DNA of 64,000 bases from Xanthostigma xanthostigma (lineage: Eukaryota > Arthropoda > Insecta > Raphidioptera > Raphidiidae): assembly GCA_963575645.1 (NCBI GenBank), contig OY754467.1, positions 37,631,108-37,695,107 on the forward strand, in the 5' to 3' direction. Positions 21,083 to 33,370 of this stretch are shown piece by piece. The stretch's first letter is position 1, and every line of letters begins with the position of its first letter. The position numbers and the translations under genes are program-made. The notes beneath the pieces are model-generated. The model made no database searches. It saw nothing but the letters and a program-made list of their open reading frames with translations, and had not been told where the DNA came from.

Positions 21083-22180
21083 TTTGAATTATTAAAAATA
21101 TTGTTTTGTGTTAATCTTATGATAAAATCAGTAATGTAAAAATAAATACATTGTTTTGCGTATTTTGTTTTATAAAATTATGGAATTGAATCGTCATTTT
21201 ATTATTTTTTTTTTGATTATTAAAAATAAATGTTTTCCAATCTTAATTTAGTTGTTTTTAAAAAGGTTACAAAATTAGATCGATTCTTTTAGAAATAAAA
21301 TATTATTCTGATAATTTAGAAATACTTAATTTTAAAAGATTGTTTCTTTTACGATATGGTTAACTGGATGCTAACAGCTCCATATTAATTTTATTCATCT
21401 TAAGTGTTAAAATATTATTTCTTTTTTTTATCGTACAGTATAAAATTTACCCTTTTCAAAATATTTTCAAAATTGAGCGTATATTAATATAATTTCATTC
21501 GTTAAAAATGAGGTCGTTAAGTCTTTATTTCGATTAGCTTAGTATTTATTCCGTTAGTAAGTTTAGGTTTTTAGAGACGTTATTTTGTGGCGAGAAGCTA
21601 TAAATATATTTTCTTTCACCGCTCAAAATAACGGCCCGGTATAATAAATAATATTATGTTCCGTTTAGTTATTAATATACTATGTGTCTCATAAAACGAG
21701 ACTACACTTAGGGTAAAGTTGACAACTTCTACTTATTTGATTACTGATATATCTAATCTCTACAGATACTTAAGCTCAATCAATTGTTTGCAACATGAAA
21801 AGGGATTTTTTTTCTTTGGTGTAACTGCAAATCCGTTTTTGTTTATAATCAATTTTTATTAATATAATCATTTTTATAATCAATTAATGAATATAGAAAA
21901 ACTACTTTTCCGTCAAAAATTATTTCACTATAAAATAATTACGCAATGCAAAAAGGGTTGTATTTTATCGTAGATAATACACGTATTCAATTGCGAACCA
22001 CTACAAAATTCGGCGATTTGGTTTAAAAAACAACAAATAATTATTATATAAATGTATTTATTTACAAAATATTCATAAACAAACAGTAGGCCTTTTCTTT
22101 GTCGCAAAAAGGTATTTTTTATTGTCATATGTGAGATTTTTTTACTAAACTAACTTATTTATTTAATATAATAATAATAA
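21083..22180. other. A+T-rich 5' flank of the exon at 20159-21082
   Basis: About 1.1 kb of very A+T-rich sequence with no exon or transposon ends. It may hold the 5' UTR, but no TATA/initiator pair stands out. Confidence 0.4.
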
Positions 22181-22184
22181 TCAG

Positions 22185-22300
22185 TGGGTATGGGAGTTCC
22201 GTCAGTTGTCGGGTTGTTCCGCTGTGCGGGCCGAGCGCGTTTAATGCGCACGCGCTTCGTACATAGTGTGTCGTTTGTTTATTCCACGTGACTTTTTAGC
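22185..22300. promoter_or_regulatory. G+C-rich island, possible promoter
   Basis: A CpG-rich block in otherwise A+T-rich DNA includes GAGCGCGTTTAATGCGCACG and an E-box CACGTG near 22286. It lies 1.1 kb upstream (minus strand) of the ATG at 21082, so it could drive that gene through a non-coding first exon. Only composition and position support this. Confidence 0.25.
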
Positions 22301-23068
22301 TATAAGTATATTCATCAAACAACAGTGTAATACATTTTCAGTAGCCTCAAACATGTCTGTTAAATTATTAAATCTATAACAATTTCTAATAATAATGATA
22401 AAGGTGATTCACTATCGAATAGTAATAATATATATTGCTATTAAAATCGCAGTTTCTACTGTGTTATATTAAGGGTTAAGACACATATTGGATATTGCTT
22501 TCTAATTATGAATTATAACAAGGGTACAAAAACTTGACACGTGCTTCTAATGGTTAAATTGGACATCCATCGATAATAAAAACTACAGTCAGCAAATGGC
22601 ATTTTTTTTAATTAAACGAAGATTATTTTGATTTTGCTTTTTTAAGATTTTCGCTTGCCTGATATCCGGTTTTCTCTGTGTTTGATTTTTGTTTCAGCAG
22701 TTAAAACAATAAAAATATGTTTTGTGCGTTTTGTATTTGTTATAAAAAAATACGTTTATACCAGAGTACTTTAGGAATTATTTTATTAAAATGGCGTGGG
22801 AGGCATATAAAATGTCAACAAAATTTTAAAAATATTTCTTTAATTTGATAACATCTGTATATTTTTAGCTTTAAAATTTTTGTATGAAATTTCTTTTTTC
22901 TCTTCATGTGTTTAGATTTTAAATAATTTTCCATTAGTACGCGATTTTGAACAATATTATTATATATATTTTTTAAAACATTGGATATATTTTAAAATAA
23001 ATTGTGGTGTTAAGAATCATTTTGTTAAGCGTTAGTGTGCTTTTCTTAGTGAAAACATTGTATTTATT
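22301..23068. other. No gene recognised
   Basis: Highly A+T-rich; if 23069-23378 is a terminal exon this is its downstream flank. Confidence 0.4.
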
Positions 23069-23378
23069 TTATTTTACATTATAATAATGAAATGATTTAA
23101 AATTATGTACTCTGTTAAGGAGCAATACGTCACTAATAGACAAAGAAGTATCGAATATAGACAAGAAGGAGTGCTTAGAAGTACCGCATTGTAAGACAGA
23201 CAAAGCCAAGCAGTTGGTTCGTGTCGATGGTGACTGATGATGGGGTTTGGAAACGGCGGCAAAAGGAGGGGGCGGTGTATTGTGTTGGGCGTGGGCCAGA
23301 AGTTGATGTCGGCGTTGTGAAGCTGAAGTTGTTGGTTGAGCTGAAACGATTTGCATGACGCACGGCTTCTTTGTGTCG
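23069..23378 (-). CDS. Candidate 3'-terminal exon, Pro/Ser/His-rich
   Basis: On the minus strand the acceptor TTTATCGTTATTTTTCAG ends at 23379. The best frame starts DTKKPCVMQIVSAQPTTSAS, continues HNTPPPPFAAVSKPHHQS, and ends at TAA near 23069. An AATAAA signal overlaps the region just after the stop. G+C content drops about 170 bases in, so coding may end earlier by an unseen donor. All three frames are open for at least 70 codons, which weakens the choice. No homology is recognised. A foldback repeat begins about 50 bp upstream at 23429. Confidence 0.35.
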
Positions 23379-23428
23379 CTGAAAAATAACGATAAACACG
23401 TCGAAGTTGAATTATTTTTAGATTTTTG

Positions 23429-23903
23429 CACATTGATAAATCGCACATGAGTTGCCTATAGCTAAATAGTGTACCGATGCTGTTAAATTAAGTAAATTCT
23501 AATTGACTTTTTTGGATAAATTTCCACGATTTGTTAATCATAATTATCGAGCCTAAGATGAGAGAATATGACACATGGAATTGGAATATTGATTCTATAC
23601 ATAAATATAGATCATCCACATAAACATACCTTGTAAATAGTTGTGTTCTGTGTACTTCGAGTTTATCTGTTTTGTTAACATTTTATTTTTATCATATTCC
23701 TTGATCTTTGGCTCGATTTTTATGATTAACAAATCGGGGAAATTGATTCAAAGAAGTCAATTAGAATTTATTTAATTTAACATCATCGGCACGCGATTTA
23801 GCTAGGCAACCCATGCGCGATTTATCAATGTATATATAATATAATCTTTGTCATCATCAAATAACAGATGAGGATATATGTTTCTAATACCGAATCTCGC
23901 ATT
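23429..23903. mobile_element. Foldback element family F, copy 1 (left arm truncated)
   Basis: The right arm 23705-23903 complements the left arm 23429-23560, including ATTGATAAATCGCACATGAG against GCGCGATTTATCAAT, and GATTAACAAATCGGGGAAAT. A fuller copy lies at 36709-37327, which shows that about 50-80 bp of the outer left arm is missing here. No protein is encoded. Confidence 0.75.
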
Positions 23904-24867
23904 ATAAACAAAGCTTACATTTACAATTCAAGTCTAAAAAAAATATCATCTTAAAATTTTGATCAAGTTTCAAGCTTGATAACACTTTTTTAATCTGATT
24001 TTAGTGATTGTTTTATAAATACAATTATTGATTCTGTACAAATTAATCATTTGACATATATTACAAGCATAATTGAAATTTTGTTTTTTGTGTCTTATTT
24101 CAAAACATCCTGTGGTATAATTGGGTTAGCAAAATTATTTTAAATACCAGTTTTCATTAACTGTCATCTATTCTTTACATTTTGTTTTTGTTGTTTTGTA
24201 CCTCTCAGTACATGGATTTGTTCGCATACAAATGCAAAATGATAACCAACAACATTTTCACTTAAATAGACATCTTTATTTTGTATTGCCAATACTCTAG
24301 CCCCAGCTACTTAGTTTATAGCAGTTCATAGTGAGCCCGCGAATAATATTTTGTGAAATATTCTCCGAATATGATCCCATAGAGCATTTGTAGGACCTGC
24401 TAGGAAGACACGTCAGAGATCCAGAAGTGACAACAGCTACCATTAAACGAGCTTCGTGGGGCACTTCAAGAAGAGTGGATGAATATTTCGCAAGATGCTA
24501 TTCGCAGGATGGTATGAACCGAGGTGTATAGCCAGTAGCTGAAACTGAAGGAGGCAATATAGTGAATTGACGTAGTAAAATTGTTGTTTTTGGTAATCAG
24601 TCTGCATTAATTGTGCGCAAAGAAATGACATGAACAAAAAACAAAAATGTAAAGAATAAACGATACTTAATGAAAACTGATATTTTGAAATAATTTTGCT
24701 ACCCAATTATTCCACAGGATGTTTTGAAATTAGACAAAAATTGTTATCCTTGTAAAAAAATAGATATTTGGTATGCTTGATATTTCGTGAAAGGCGGTTG
24801 TATACAGACTGTACGGTGAAATATTGCCATTGACAAAAACCACAAAACTTAAAAATTAAGTCCGTTA
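23904..24867. other. No gene recognised
   Basis: The stretch is A+T-rich. Around 24090-24190 and 24665-24725 there is an inverted similarity (CAAAACATCCTGTGGTATAA against CCACAGGATGTTTTGAAAT), probably the ends of a roughly 630-bp decayed foldback. Confidence 0.45.
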
Positions 24868-25621
24868 CACAGCATGTTCAAAAAGTCCCGTAACGCCTGA
24901 ATATCTCAAAGAGATTAAGTTTTTTTTTGAAAAATGTTGCGAATGAAAGTTGCTCAACTCGTTGTGATGTATTTTTAGGTCACAAAAATTTCTCCCAAGG
25001 GGATGCCCCGTGTGGGGGCAGGGGGTAACTCTGAAATTTTAAATGGTAACCGCAATTTTTTATTCGGTCGAGTTCTTCGGGCAAAAAAGACATCTTTTGT
25101 TCCAAACTTTTTTTTGTTCAAGATACAGATCACCGAGCACGCGGGGTAAAATTTTTCGAGTTACCTTCACCCCCTCAAATAAAATTTGTTCATTTTGTAA
25201 CAGGTCAAGGAATGGTACTCTTTTAATTGATTTTGATAGCAATATTCAAGATAAGTTCGTCATTTTAAAGTGGATTTGCATATATATTTGAGATTAATGA
25301 AACACCACTACGTTGTATGATTGAGACTCCTGCAAAATTTTGCCCCGCGTACTCTTTGACCTGTAGCTTCAACAAAAAAAAGTTTGGGACAAGATGTCTT
25401 TTTTTTGCCCGAAGAACACGATCCAATAAAAAAAAATTGTGGTTGCCATTTAAAATTTCGGAGTTACCCCCTGCCCCCCCAAAGGGGCACCTCCTTGGGA
25501 GGAGTTTTCGTGACCGAAAAATACATTACAACGAGTTGAACAACTTTCATCCGCAACATTATTCAAAAAAACTTAATTTCTTTGAGATATTCAGGCGTTG
25601 CGGGACTTTTTGAACATTCTG
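24868..25621. mobile_element. 754-bp foldback MITE, TA-flanked, arms about 310 bp
   Basis: The ends are CACAGCATGTTCAAAAAGTC and CGGGACTTTTTGAACATTCTG, with TA on both sides (24866-24867, 25622-25623). Arms 24868-25190 and 25315-25621 share GTAACGCCTGAATATCTCAAA, GGGGGCAGGGGGTAACTC and GGGCAAAAAAGACATCTT or close variants. The short central spacer holds no transposase. End type and TA fit mariner/Tc1-derived foldbacks. Open frames in the arms are spurious. Confidence 0.8.
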
Positions 25622-26473
25622 TATACAAAATAAATGCATTTTTGACAGCACGCTCGAAGTGTGCATTAGTAAACATTTTTTAACACATGCCTTAAGAGAA
25701 CACAAATACTAAGCAAGTAAATTCATAAATTAAAAACTGCAAAATAGGTCGTCATGTTGTTTTGCGTTACTAACTTAATATAAATCATAAATGTGTCATG
25801 AATGTTCAATAATTTCTTCCAGATAATATGATTTATAAAGAAGTATAAAGGAAACATATAAATTATATGAAATTTACTTCCATATTATTATATGGTCCAC
25901 CGGTCTTATCAGAACATGCAAACATGCAATAACAATCAAATGCACTACTTGCACTACCACTACATGCATTGGCACTACGACCTTATCTCTAGGTATCATA
26001 TGAATGTTGATTTAGATTTTAGAACAATACAGCGCACTTTTACAAACTTAACGCACGTAGTACGCCGGCCAAGCTCTCGCAAAGCATTTCGACTTTCTCT
26101 GCCTCCGAGGCTAGTTCCGTTACAGAACTGTTTTTTTTTCAGGGGGTTAAGGTTACCATAAAGAAGCAGTATTCCAAATTTGATGCGTCTTAGTGGAATA
26201 GTTTCCAAGATACGAGTGTTCACTGATTCACTGACTGACTGATAGATCGTCATGATTCACTAGCCGGTGCTGGGAGCATCGACCCGAATATATCAATCCG
26301 AAGATTACTCGCGTCCAGTCGGTCTGAAGGTTGCTATATAGAATGTATGCGTCTACGCAAAACATAAATTCGAAAAAGGGAGTCAAGTTTGATATAAAGA
26401 ACTGGTGGGTTGGCTAGCTTTCTTGAAAAAAAAAGTGAGATCTAACAAGGTGTCAAGTTTTCAATTGACAAGA
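25622..26473. other. No gene recognised
   Basis: A+T-rich sequence; a moderately G+C-rich stretch at 26050-26340 has no recognisable coding or repeat signature. Confidence 0.4.
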
Positions 26474-26666
26474 GTACTTACTAGTGATGTGTCCACATAA
26501 CTCTTTATTGGAAGCTGGCTCCGTGCGCTCCGCTCACTAAAAAGAGTCGCTCAGAGCGAGTCGTTCAAAGGAACGACACTAGACAGTACGCACTACACAA
26601 CAGTGCAGACTGCAGAGGTGTGAACTTTCATCATGCATGCTCAGGACTCACGAAGCATTGCACAGC

Positions 26667-28247
26667 CAGGCCCGCCACATGACCTTGCGGGGCCTGGGGC
26701 TAAAATATGATATGGGCCTCTGTAAGGAGATTGAAATTTCGAATATGACAGGAAAATATAAAGGAGTACAAAATAGAATTTTAGAAAAAAATCCATCTGC
26801 TACTTTTCATTCTTGTATAGCTCACTCATTAAATTTATGTGGAGTTCATTCAATGGAAACAAGCACTGAAGTTAAATCTTACTTTGGAAATATACAAAAA
26901 CTCTACACTATATTTTCATCTAATCCCGCAAGATGGAAAATTTTGAAAGAAACAGCAAAAGTATCTCTTCATTCAATATCGACTACAAGATGGAGTGCTC
27001 GAATTGAAGCTGTAGAGCCATTAGTAAAGAATTCTCATTTGATTGTGGAATCCCGTTTTAAAATTGAAGAATTAAATTTGTCATCTGAAGTTTCTGGTTT
27101 AATAAATTATTTTGAATCATTTGAGTTTGTCTTATTAACTGAATTTTGGTATAAAATTTTGCAAGCAATTGATGATCGAAATAAAATTATTCAAACTCCG
27201 AAGATTATAATTCAAGAAGCCAGTGACCAAATGAAAGCTTTATTAAATGAGATCTTAATTATCCGTCTCTTGGGATATCATTTTTAATGAAGCAAAATCG
27301 AAGGCAATAGGCATGGAAATTACTGTCGAGTTTAGAAAAACATTTAGGGTAAGACGACGAAAAAATTTTCACGGCGAGGTATCATCTGATAATTTAAATT
27401 CGTCTGAGCAGAAATTCAGAGTAGAAGTTTTTATGACTTCAATCGACAGCCTTATATCTGATTTGAGTAATTTAGTAAGCAGTACAAGTTCTGTGGCTTC
27501 TCTTTTTATGCCTATATTAAATTTATCCAGTTTTATGGAATTACCAGAGCAAAAACAATTTGAATCCTTACAACCTCTACTAGATCGTTACCCTCAAGAT
27601 ATTGATAAAGAAAGCTTGATAAAAGAATTAAAATTAATTTTTAAAACATCTGATATATTACAAGTAAATAGCCCAGGAACAACATCTTCAGCACTTCAAT
27701 TGCTTAATCTAATCTATAATAAAGGTCTTCAATCGATTTTTCCTCAAATATTTATATGCTTACGTCTTTTCATTGTTATACCGGTTAGTGTTGCAACTGG
27801 TGAACGAGGCTTCAGTAAATTAAAAATGATAAAAAATTATCTAAGGTCATGTATAGGACAGTCGCGTTTAAATCATTGCATGATGTTATCAATAGAACGC
27901 GAACTGGCAAAAAATATAGATTATAATGATGTAATTGACGACTTTGCAGAAATGAAAGCAAGAAAAATAAAGTTTTAAATATAAAAAATTCATTAAAATT
28001 ATTATGTTTATAACTTAAAAATTATAAGTAGATTAGTATAATACAATCCACATACATATACATATATATATATATATTTTAAAATGTTTGCATGCTTGGG
28101 TTTGAGACTCCAGGTAACTAATTGCTCAATGTTCAAAACGAAGAATATGAAAAAATTAACTTTTAGGTTTCAATCTAATTTTGGGGCTCCCTCAGCCCGG
28201 GGGCCCGGGGCAATTTGCCCCGGTTGCCCCCCCTTGTGGCGGGCCTG
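26667..28247 (+). mobile_element. Inner hAT element (ZMYM-type transposase relic), TSD TGCACAGC
   Basis: A perfect 13-bp inverted repeat, CAGGCCCGCCACA and its complement, bounds 1581 bp. The exact 8-bp duplication TGCACAGC flanks it at 26659-26666 and 28248-28255. A G+C-rich subterminal region follows each end. It carries an internally deleted, frameshifted transposase and sits wholly inside the outer hAT. Confidence 0.92.
26700..27978 (+). pseudogene. hAT transposase relic with dimerisation domain
   Basis: Two frames cover one protein. The first (to 27284) includes KYKGVQNRILEKNPSATFHS, CIAHSLNLCG and ISTTRWSARIEAV, motifs of the RNase-H-like core in ZMYM1-type hAT transposases. A frameshift near 27280 moves the reading into the second frame (from about 27290), with LNLIYNKGLQSIF, VATGERGFSKLKMIKNYLRS and LNHCMMLSIERELA, the C-terminal dimerisation domain. 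The N-terminal zinc finger and first catalytic region are missing because the element joins its terminal repeat almost directly to the middle of the protein. The apparent start Met at 26637 lies outside the element and is not genuine. It cannot make an active enzyme. Confidence 0.88.
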
Positions 28248-28680
28248 TGCACAGCACAATAGCTCATTTTAATATGATTCTGATCTTATATTATTCGCAT
28301 TTCGGATAAACTATAAAGTATAATAAAAGCTTAACAATAATAATGTTTATTGTTACAATATTATATCTTTGTCAACGCGTCAATGTGAATGATTTAAGTC
28401 ACTGTTAGCTTAGTACTATTACACTAAGTTACAGTGTGTCATTCAACATTAAATGACTCAGCAAAGATAACTCCGTACGTGAAAAATTCACTAGTGCCTC
28501 TGTGGCCTGCGCTGTGTGCGCTCTGTAAATGTGCGAATGCAACAGTACAGAACATCTCAGCACAGAGCAATGGCGCTCAGAGTGAGTCATTCACAAAAAA
28601 AGAGCGACTCGCTCCGCTCCGAGAAAAGAGTCGTTCATTATGAAAGACTTGCTCAGGAGCGACACATCACTAGTACTTAC

Positions 28681-29095
28681 ACTAGTCATTTAATTATAAC
28701 GTAAAACTTGCCAAGTGAAAACTTGACATCTTCTTAGATCGGCAATGCCGGAAAACCCACCTACCCTTTGAATCAAACTTGCCTCTAAATAAATTTGCCA
28801 AGTTTTTTGTTGTCAACGTTCAACGTCGAAAACAGAAAATCGAAAGCTAAATAAGTACCGTCGTTGATACTGCAAAATGTCCTGTGTCACAAAAGCCGTT
28901 TATGGATTATGGCATTTCTGTAGCCATAAATACTTGCTCTAACCATTCAACAAAAGTTCGCATGTTAAGAAACAATTGCAGGGCGATGTGCGCGCAGTTC
29001 GTAACGTCATATTTTGACGTACGGCATCTTAAAAGTGGTTACATATTCTTCACTTATGACTTTTGGAATTTTACTAGGATGAAAAAAATAGTGCC
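28681..29095. other. No gene recognised
   Basis: A+T-rich flank between the hAT pair and a Helitron copy. Confidence 0.4.
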
Positions 29096-29495
29096 TATGT
29101 ATCTTTATCACGATGTTCGTCCGCGTTAATCTTAGAAACCGCTGCATCGATTTCAATGAAATTTTGTAAATTTATCTTGCTTGGTCCAACTTACGCTATT
29201 ATAGGTGTTTTTTTTTAAATATTTTGTACAAAATTACGGTGTTTAGTGAAAATATACTGTTTTAGTAACATGCGGCGACATCTCATAAAATTTACTTAAA
29301 GCTATTAGTTTAGAAACAAACAAAAAAAAACTGTTTTAGTACCAAGTAGCGACATCTGTTAGAATTCGCTCGAAGTTACTAGATCAGAAGCAAATCTGGT
29401 AGAAGTTTCTCAAAGCTATTATAGTTCAGACGCCGGGCCGCAAACGAAATACATTTTGCAGAATTATATCTATCGCAACCGGGACGGACCGCTAG
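29096..29495 (+). mobile_element. Non-autonomous Helitron H1, copy 2
   Basis: The copy runs from about CACGATGTTCGTCCGCG to AACCGGGACGGACCGCTAG, followed by T, the expected CTAG/T end. The 5' TCTATATATA terminus is lost and the 3' hairpin is partly deleted. Internal GACATCTGTTAGAATTCG and AAAGCTATTA units match the copy at 17916-18328 in reverse orientation. Confidence 0.7.
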
Positions 29496-30101
29496 TAGAC
29501 ATATTAAAAAGCAAGGAGTCTTATGTCAAGATTTGATGGGAATTACTGCGTTTAAGAAACATGGAAGTAAGCCTATATTTTTAAATGTTCTCAACATTTT
29601 TCTACAAGATTTTATTAAATGTAGAAAAAATTAAGTACCGTCCTGCAGTTAAAACGACCGTCAATGTTATCCATTATGCCCGTTGATAATGGGTCGCCAT
29701 TACTTAAATATATAGCACGTACCATTCTATTCGTTAATCTTCAAAATGATTGTGCCGGCAGCAGTTATAGATTAATATCGACATTATAAAGAATATTTTT
29801 AAAGCCTTTTATTGCATTGTGTAGACATAAAACGTATTTTTTATGTAATTCTTCCAATTTGATAAAGAATCGACATAATAGGCTTGGAAAAAACCAGCCC
29901 AAACGTTGACAGCCAGAAGTTGGCTGTTATAGAAGATCCGATAATTATAAAACTAGTGTACTCGTGCAAAACTTTTTGCATGTATCTTCATACATACAAA
30001 TATTAAAAGCACTGTGGTTGAAACAAAAATAAAAATTTATTTATTATTATTTTATACCTGTAATTGTTATATCAAGTTAAGATTTTTGTTTTGTAATTTA
30101 G
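29496..30101. other. No gene recognised
   Basis: A+T-rich interval without supported features. Confidence 0.4.
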
Positions 30102-30166
30102 TTTTGTGTTTGCTGAAAATGAGAGCATTGCTCCCGAAATGTACATCCGCTAATAAAACTGTTGTG
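30102..30166 (+). CDS. Candidate exon, 65 bp (speculative)
   Basis: A good pyrimidine tract and acceptor (GATTTTTGTTTTGTAATTTAG) ends at 30101 and the donor GTAAGAAGT starts at 30167. One frame is open, reading LCLLKMRALLPKCTSANKTV V. It cannot be joined in phase to the candidate at 9516-9550. No homology is known. Confidence 0.22.
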
Positions 30167-30218
30167 GTAAGAAGTAACTTTTCTTTAATTTTTTAAATTT
30201 TTTTATGTATGTTCATAT

Positions 30219-30670
30219 CAGTGGCGGATCCAGGATTACGGCAAGGGGGGGGGGTGGTCTTGAAAAATGTTTACTCCCTTTTTTCGAAAAATGTTTTTCC
30301 AACTGATATGCAGTTTTTTGAGATCATTTTGTATATATAAATTATTCCATAGTGTATTATGTACATGCGAAGTTCAAGTCAATTCTACCAACACACTCGT
30401 TTATATGAAATACAATAAAATGAATTCTATCTTTACAATAAGAGCAACATGTTCAATAAAATAAAAAAAAAATTGATGTGAACCAAAGCTACATTGATTT
30501 TGATGTATTCTGCAATTTCCGAGGCTTTTTGAAAAAAGTTTGGAGAATTTCGTCCTCAATTAGATCAATTTTATGGTGAATGGCGCAGTAAGATTTTAAT
30601 TTGGGATTTTTGATTCTCTGGAAGGGGGGGTTTGAACCCGAACCCCCCCCCCCCCGTGGATCCGCCACTG
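30219..30670. mobile_element. hAT MITE, 452 bp, TSD GTTCATAT
   Basis: The ends CAGTGGCGGATCCAGG and TGGATCCGCCACTG are flanked by the exact duplication GTTCATAT at 30211-30218 and 30671-30678. Runs of G after the left end and C before the right end form a subterminal inverted repeat. No transposase is present. Similar CAGTGGCGG ends occur at 37628 and 39163, so the end type is repeatedly used here. Confidence 0.88.
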
Positions 30671-30678
30671 GTTCATAT

Positions 30679-31774
30679 TGTTTTAAAAAATTGAATGCTA
30701 GACACAGACCTACGACAATAATTTTGTTCCTCTGGCATTTATTAGTTTTCATTTACAGTTACTATTTTGTTTTTTGCTTGATCCATCAAGTTGTCTATCT
30801 ATTTAATTGGTTATAAATTCAAAGAAAATGTATTTGAGATCTGTTTATTGTTGTCATGGTTACCCTGCAAGAGCTGACAATCAATTTAAGAAAATCTAAC
30901 CTCATTTGAAACATTTACGATTTTCACTATTTTTTCTGATCTGAGATCAAATTTTACACCTGGTACAGTCTATATAATTTTTAAAATCTCTATTTTGGCA
31001 TTAAATTAACATAAACTTACAATTTGTTAATTTTTTTTGGAAAATAAAATAAAATTTTAATTGTCTATTAATATTTTGAATTATCGCGCTAAAAAACCAA
31101 CTAATTTAAATATACACTTCAATTGTCAAAAGTCGACTTGTCAAACTGTTTGCATAATCTCAGACATACCTACATATTTGCATTTCTCTCACACTCATGT
31201 ATCTTGAACATCGATGGATTTTCTCAGTTTACGTTCCTCTTCACCCCGCTGCCCCCTCGTCCCTTTTACTATTATCGCTTAAAATTACCCCTTTTTACGA
31301 AATTTCACCAAAAAAAAAAAAAAAAAAAAAATAGTAATAACACATCTGTGGACTAAAGGCTTAAGTTTAAAAAAATGTGTCAATCGGTTGAGCAGGGATT
31401 GCTGGCGCATTGGCTAGAGAAATATGTGTTTTAAATATATAGATAAATATATTATGTAAGTTCGTGAAATGTATAAATCGATGAATCTTTGAGATCGGTT
31501 TGCGTAATAACTTGTTTTTCAATTGAAATAGGATATTAGGAAGCTATAGAAAGATTGTGAATTGTTATATAAATATAAATGGCGCATATTTGGCAATTTT
31601 CATTCAATTGAATCCGGCGTTTATGTAACTACGTTCGCTATTTCATGAATAATATATTGTATCATTCCAACGCGAGCGTTGATTTGTTATTTATTAAGAG
31701 CATGATCGGAATTTTAAACGAAAAACTGAAAACTAAAAATATTTTCTAGTACAGCGTTGCCCAAACTATTTAGC
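30679..31774. other. No gene; possible hAT left end near 31752
   Basis: An A-run lies at 31311-31331. CAGCGTTGCCCAAACT at about 31752 resembles a hAT terminus but has no partner. Otherwise nothing is recognisable. Confidence 0.35.
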
Positions 31775-32147
31775 CTCCGATATATATAAAAATCTCGTGC
31801 CATGATCGTCTGCGCTAATCTCCGAAACCACTGAACCGATTTTAATGAAATTTTGTAAATGTATCTTGCTTAGTGCAGCTTACGCTATAGGATAGTTTTT
31901 ATTAAATATTTTGTACAAAATTACGGTGTTTTCTTTAAAAAACTGTTTTAGTAACATGTAACGACATCTAATAGAATTTAATCAAAGCTATTAGTTCAGA
32001 AACAAACAAAAAAATGTTTTAGTATAGTAAGTATCGACATCTGTTTAGAAATCGCTCAAAGCTATTAGTTCAGACGCCGGGCCGCTAACGAAATACATTT
32101 TGAAGAATTATAATTATCGCACCCGGGTGAACCGGGACGGACCGCTA
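31775..32147 (+). mobile_element. Non-autonomous Helitron H1, copy 3
   Basis: The copy begins near TCCGATATATATAAAAATC and ends ACCCGGGTGAACCGGGACGG then ACCGCTA. The 3' hairpin is nearly intact and the terminal CTAG has mutated to CTAT. The interior shares GAACCGATTTTAATGAAATT and the GACATCT/AAAGCTATTAG units with the other copies. Confidence 0.72.
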
Positions 32148-32292
32148 TAATTATATGGTTTTTATAGATGCAAGAATAAGTTGAGTGTTCTCACAGAAAA
32201 ATAAAAAATCAATATAATTTTTTACCACAAAATATTGTTTTGAAGAACAATTTGTACGAAAATACGTTAAATAAATACTTAAAATTGTTATT

Positions 32293-32955
32293 ACCATTCC
32301 AATCCACAAGTGGGGAATGGTACTATTTAGGTCAAAAATCACTTTTCAAAAATTTTACAATGTCTTTTGGTTTTGAGGTCTCCCGAATCCAAAAAACATA
32401 TTTTTGAAAAAACTCTGTGCATCTGAGTCGGTTAATCTGTTAGTCTGTGAACACGATACAGGTCAAATGGATGAGCGGATTGAAACCAAATTTTGGGAGG
32501 ATGTTTGGTATGCAAATATGAAGACCCTTATTGTTTTTGGAGAAAAACGGTGCATGCGCAGAAGAGATATATGCTATAACGGTCATTTTTATATGATAAT
32601 GGTATACTTTTCATAACGGCTTATTATTTTATTTATTTTTTCAAGAAAGTTTCGTTAAGAAAATTTTTCTTCTAAACTTTATAGTTTCGGAGATATTTTG
32701 AAAATAAAAAAAAATCAGTTAACTGTTATGTTATGTAGATAGAAATAAACTAGTTAGGCATGCTTTGATTAATTTTTACATGACGTGGAACATATTATGT
32801 AGGTAACCATGGTAACGAATAGTAATCATATTGAATACTAGCCATTACCCGCGTCACCTCACGCGATATCAGATATTTTATTTTCCTTATTATAATCAAA
32901 TGTCAACATTTTTGAAGTTGGAATGGTCCCGTCGCCCAATTGGCTGGAATTTTAT
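32293..32955 (-). repeat. Dispersed repeat family 1, copy b
   Basis: The copy is in reverse orientation relative to copy a. It starts CCATTCCAATCCACAAGTGG and ends GTTGGAATGGTCCCGTCGC, CCAATTGGCTGGAATTTTA. The length and internal landmarks (GGTAACCATGGTAACGAATA, GTGCATGCGC) match the other copies. A 70-codon open frame inside is not conserved in the family. Confidence 0.78.
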
Positions 32956-33370
32956 TTTATCATTAACCATTTAGATAGAATTTTGCGGTACTTCTATAAC
33001 GAATTACGTAGCTTTATGTTGACATTGACGCACCCGAAGTTCATTTTACGTATAACGTGACAGCTGATGATAAAATTACTACTGTATTTGATTTTGAACT
33101 GTACATACAAATTAAAGCTTTTATCTTGTTAACACTCGATCGGTCGCGCGTCATAAAAAATTAACCAGTCGTCGTCTTTTTTTAATTTAATTTGTTTTGT
33201 CTTTCTGCTACGAATCATGCGAATCGACCATAAAACTTTGTTATTTTTCGTTTTTTAGTTTCTCTTTTTGAAGGATATTCAAATAAAAAAAAATTATTTA
33301 TTTTCCGAAAAAAAATATTCTTTTTGATTGAACTTGACGTTTTAAAATTAATGTTTTAAAACATTCATAG
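32956..33370. other. No gene recognised
   Basis: A+T-rich interval without supported features. Confidence 0.4.

Larger units (their letters stand above)
26482..28672. mobile_element. Outer hAT element with TSD GTACTTAC, carrying a second hAT
   Basis: Terminal inverted repeats TAGTGATGTGTC and GACACATCACTA are flanked by the exact 8-bp duplication GTACTTAC at 26474-26481 and 28673-28680. Subterminal blocks are inverted: GAGCGAGTCGTTC on the left, GCGACTCGCTCCGCTCCG and GAGTCGTTC on the right. With the inner element removed it would be about 600 bp and non-coding, i.e. a MITE. The intact duplication suggests a fairly recent insertion. Confidence 0.9.

Noticed and set aside
23074..23448. Two other open minus-strand frames over the 23-kb exon candidate
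   Set aside because: The composition fits the PPPP/QRRHQ frame better and the candidates begin upstream of the acceptor, inside intron and foldback sequence.
24873..25613. Several 60-98-codon frames on both strands
   Set aside because: All lie in the arms of the foldback element and mirror each other.
26637..26700. Met start for the hAT transposase
   Set aside because: Positions 26637-26666 lie outside the inner element's terminus; the frame is open only by chance.
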